From: Lachnospiraceae bacterium | Lineage (GTDB): Bacteria > Bacillota > Clostridia > Lachnospirales > Lachnospiraceae | Reading direction: 5' to 3' | Assembly (NCBI GenBank): GCA_009911035.1 | Contig: QXWO01000037.1 | Coordinates: 1 to 60,962 of the forward strand | DNA length: 60,962 nt | Part shown: positions 59,883 to 60,962 of the stretch, in pieces | Position numbering within the stretch: the first letter of the stretch is position 1 | How the letters are laid out: every line of letters begins with the position of its first letter | Notes under the pieces: generated by a model | Seen by the model: the letters and a program-made list of their open reading frames with translations, nothing else | Database searches by the model: none | What the model was told of the DNA's origin: nothing | Translations under genes and position numbers: made by a program

Positions 59883-59914
59883 GGCGGAAACGGGCATCCA
59901 CATGCCCATCCGCC
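59883..59914 (+). other. Hairpin between hydrolase and VirB4 genes
   Basis: GGCGG (59883-59887) and GGGCAT (59892-59897) pair with ATGCCC (59902-59907) and CCGCC (59910-59914). No T-run, so more likely a processing or translation-control element. Confidence 0.45.
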
Positions 59915-59945
59915 AAAACCAAGAATATAGGAGGTGCATCGCAGA

Positions 59946-60962
59946 ATGTCCATGCGACACGAAGAAAACGACATATACATCATCCCGCCAAATTTCATTG
60001 ATACCGGAACGGTGTTCGGCGGGACCATCAAACTCCGGAACGCGGCGGAGGCGCTGGTCCTCTCCCTGCTGATCGGCTTTCCGGTATTCCACATCCCGGC
60101 GACGCTGACGACAAGGATCATTGTCGCCTGCCTGACCGTGCTCCCGGCAGCCCTGTTCGCCGTCATCGGCATTAACGGGGAAAGCCTCAGCTCCTTTGTC
60201 ATCAACTTTTTTGTCTACCTGAAAAACCGCCGCATTGTGGGGCTTCAGGAGGAAACAGGGGAAGCACCGGCAAAGGAAAAAACTTCCGGGAAGCCAAAGA
60301 CAGCAAAAAAGCCTAAGCCGGAAAAGAAGGTAAAGCCCAAAAAGGAGGACTATGCCGAGGAGTTCGGGCAGTTTAAGGAGCGCAGGCAGGCAAAGCAGGC
60401 GGCGGACGAGGCGGCAGGAAAACACCGGAATAAAAGGCGGGGCGTCTCCCAGATCAGGGAGCGTATGCGGGAGGAGCCGGAACCGGAGCTGGTAAACCCT
60501 TCCGCCTCCTACCTCCCCATCCGGAAGATTGAAAACGGCATCATCTACACCAAAGACCGCCGCTATGTGAAGATCATAGAGGTCATCCCCATCAACTTCC
60601 TGCTGCGGAGCGCAAGGGAACAGCGGAATATCATCTATTCCTTTATCAGCTACTTAAAGATAAGCCCTGTAAAGCTCCAGTTCAAGGTCCTTACCAGACG
60701 CGCCGACATCAACAAGCATCTGGAAACCCTTCGGGAAGAAATGCGCACGGAAACGGATGAGCGGTGCCTTGCGCTGCAGCATGATTACGAAAACCTGATC
60801 CGGCGCATCGGCTCAAGGGAAGCCATCACAAGGCGTTTCTTCATCATATTTGAGTACGAACCCTTTGCCGCCAACCGGGGGAATGATGTTGCTACCCATC
60901 TATCCTGCCCGAAAATTAATCAGATTGATTGTCACAGAATGAGCCGATATAATGGCATCAGC
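59946..60962 (+). CDS. PrgI-VirB4 fusion ATPase, 3' end outside the window or interrupted
   Basis: Open to the end of the window. Residues 1-95 are a PrgI-like membrane part (NDIYIIPPNFIDTGTVFGGT, two spans). A lysine-rich linker (100-170) follows, then a VirB4 N-terminal domain (YLPIRKIENGIIYTKDRRYV, IIEVIPINFLLRSAREQRNI, RRFFIIFEYEPFAANR). The ATPase domain itself is not reached. After about 60,882 the translation no longer resembles VirB4. Confidence 0.75.
   Translation, partial: MSMRHEENDIYIIPPNFIDTGTVFGGTIKLRNAAEALVLSLLIGFPVFHIPATLTTRIIVACLTVLPAALFAVIGINGESLSSFVINFFVYLKNRRIVGLQEETGEAPAKEKTSGKPKTAKKPKPEKKVKPKKEDYAEEFGQFKERRQAKQAADEAAGKHRNKRRGVSQIRERMREEPEPELVNPSASYLPIRKIENGIIYTKDRRYVKIIEVIPINFLLRSAREQRNIIYSFISYLKISPVKLQFKVLTRRADINKHLETLREEMRTETDERCLALQHDYENLIRRIGSREAITRRFFIIFEYEPFAANRGNDVATHLSCPKINQIDCHRMSRYNGIS
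60884..60962. mobile_element. Possible edge of an insertion in VirB4
   Basis: From about TGTTGCTACCC onward the base composition falls and the reading frame loses the VirB4 pattern. An insertion sequence end is the simplest reading; too short to name a family, and an assembly join is possible. Confidence 0.3.

Noticed and set aside
59097-60425. 442-codon minus-strand frame in the conjugation module
   Set aside because: Opposes two well-recognised genes in GC-rich DNA, where long shadow frames are common.
1-60962. Stop-codon recoding as in some gut phages
   Set aside because: All core genes are full length with TAA, TAG and TGA read as stops.

Overview
The window reads as a large, siphovirus-type Firmicutes phage (about positions 1-55,310) followed by a short AT-rich junction and then a GC-rich conjugative element. 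The host is most likely a gut clostridium of the Lachnospiraceae kind. Supporting signs are AGGAGG-type ribosome binding sites everywhere, about 40-45 % GC in the phage, clostridial families (DUF6906, DUF5662, XkdX, CW_7 lysin repeats) and conjugation genes of the Tn1549/CTn type at the right end. No integrase or lysogeny switch lies in the window, so the prophage state is inferred only from the right-hand junction. TAA, TAG and TGA all act as normal stops.

Left arm (82-20,546), all on the + strand. It holds replication and nucleotide metabolism: a family B DNA polymerase, an SSB-like protein, an SF2 helicase, a methyltransferase-like protein without its catalytic motif, a HAD phosphatase-like protein, a MazG-like protein, an anaerobic ribonucleotide reductase pair (nrdG intact, nrdD frameshifted), a ThyX-like protein and a VRR-NUC nuclease. 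Among them sit about twenty small unknown or membrane proteins, including a LemA protein. A 374-base gap at 18,026-18,399 carries short direct and inverted repeats and an AT-rich stretch, and is a candidate replication origin. It is followed by a promoter plus a compact hairpin RNA with terminators, in front of an orphan gene.

Middle (20,518-35,119). A RecB-like nuclease is followed by a 959-residue protein with a DFDGD metal-binding motif of the two-barrel RNA polymerases, flanked by helix-turn-helix segments. A 623-base non-coding region with a 30-bp RNA stem comes next. Then follows an HK97-type head module: terminase small subunit, HNH nuclease, connector, terminase large subunit, portal, a protease-capsid fusion with an internal start, and the major tail protein.

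Tail and lysis (34,703-55,310). Two tail chaperones, an oddly placed endolysin, a 2,744-residue tape measure with two repeat arrays, Dit, a Gp37-like baseplate protein and fibre proteins lead into a complete diversity-generating retroelement. This has a variable receptor-type protein (VR at its 3' end), XkdX, an Avd-like helper, a template repeat and a reverse transcriptase. VR and TR differ at 16 positions, every one an adenine in TR. Holin and accessory tail proteins end the phage.

Right end (55,383-60,962). A truncated, very AT-rich minus-strand gene marks the phage edge. Beyond it is a conjugation module (VirB2-like pilin, VirB6-like protein, a signal-peptide protein, a NlpC/P60 hydrolase and a PrgI-VirB4 fusion). 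The VirB4 sequence stops looking like its family in the last 80 bases, perhaps through an insertion.

The strongest leads are the retroelement, the polymerase-like protein with its putative virion tag, the two structured RNAs, and two strand-biased DNA words scattered through the early and late modules.
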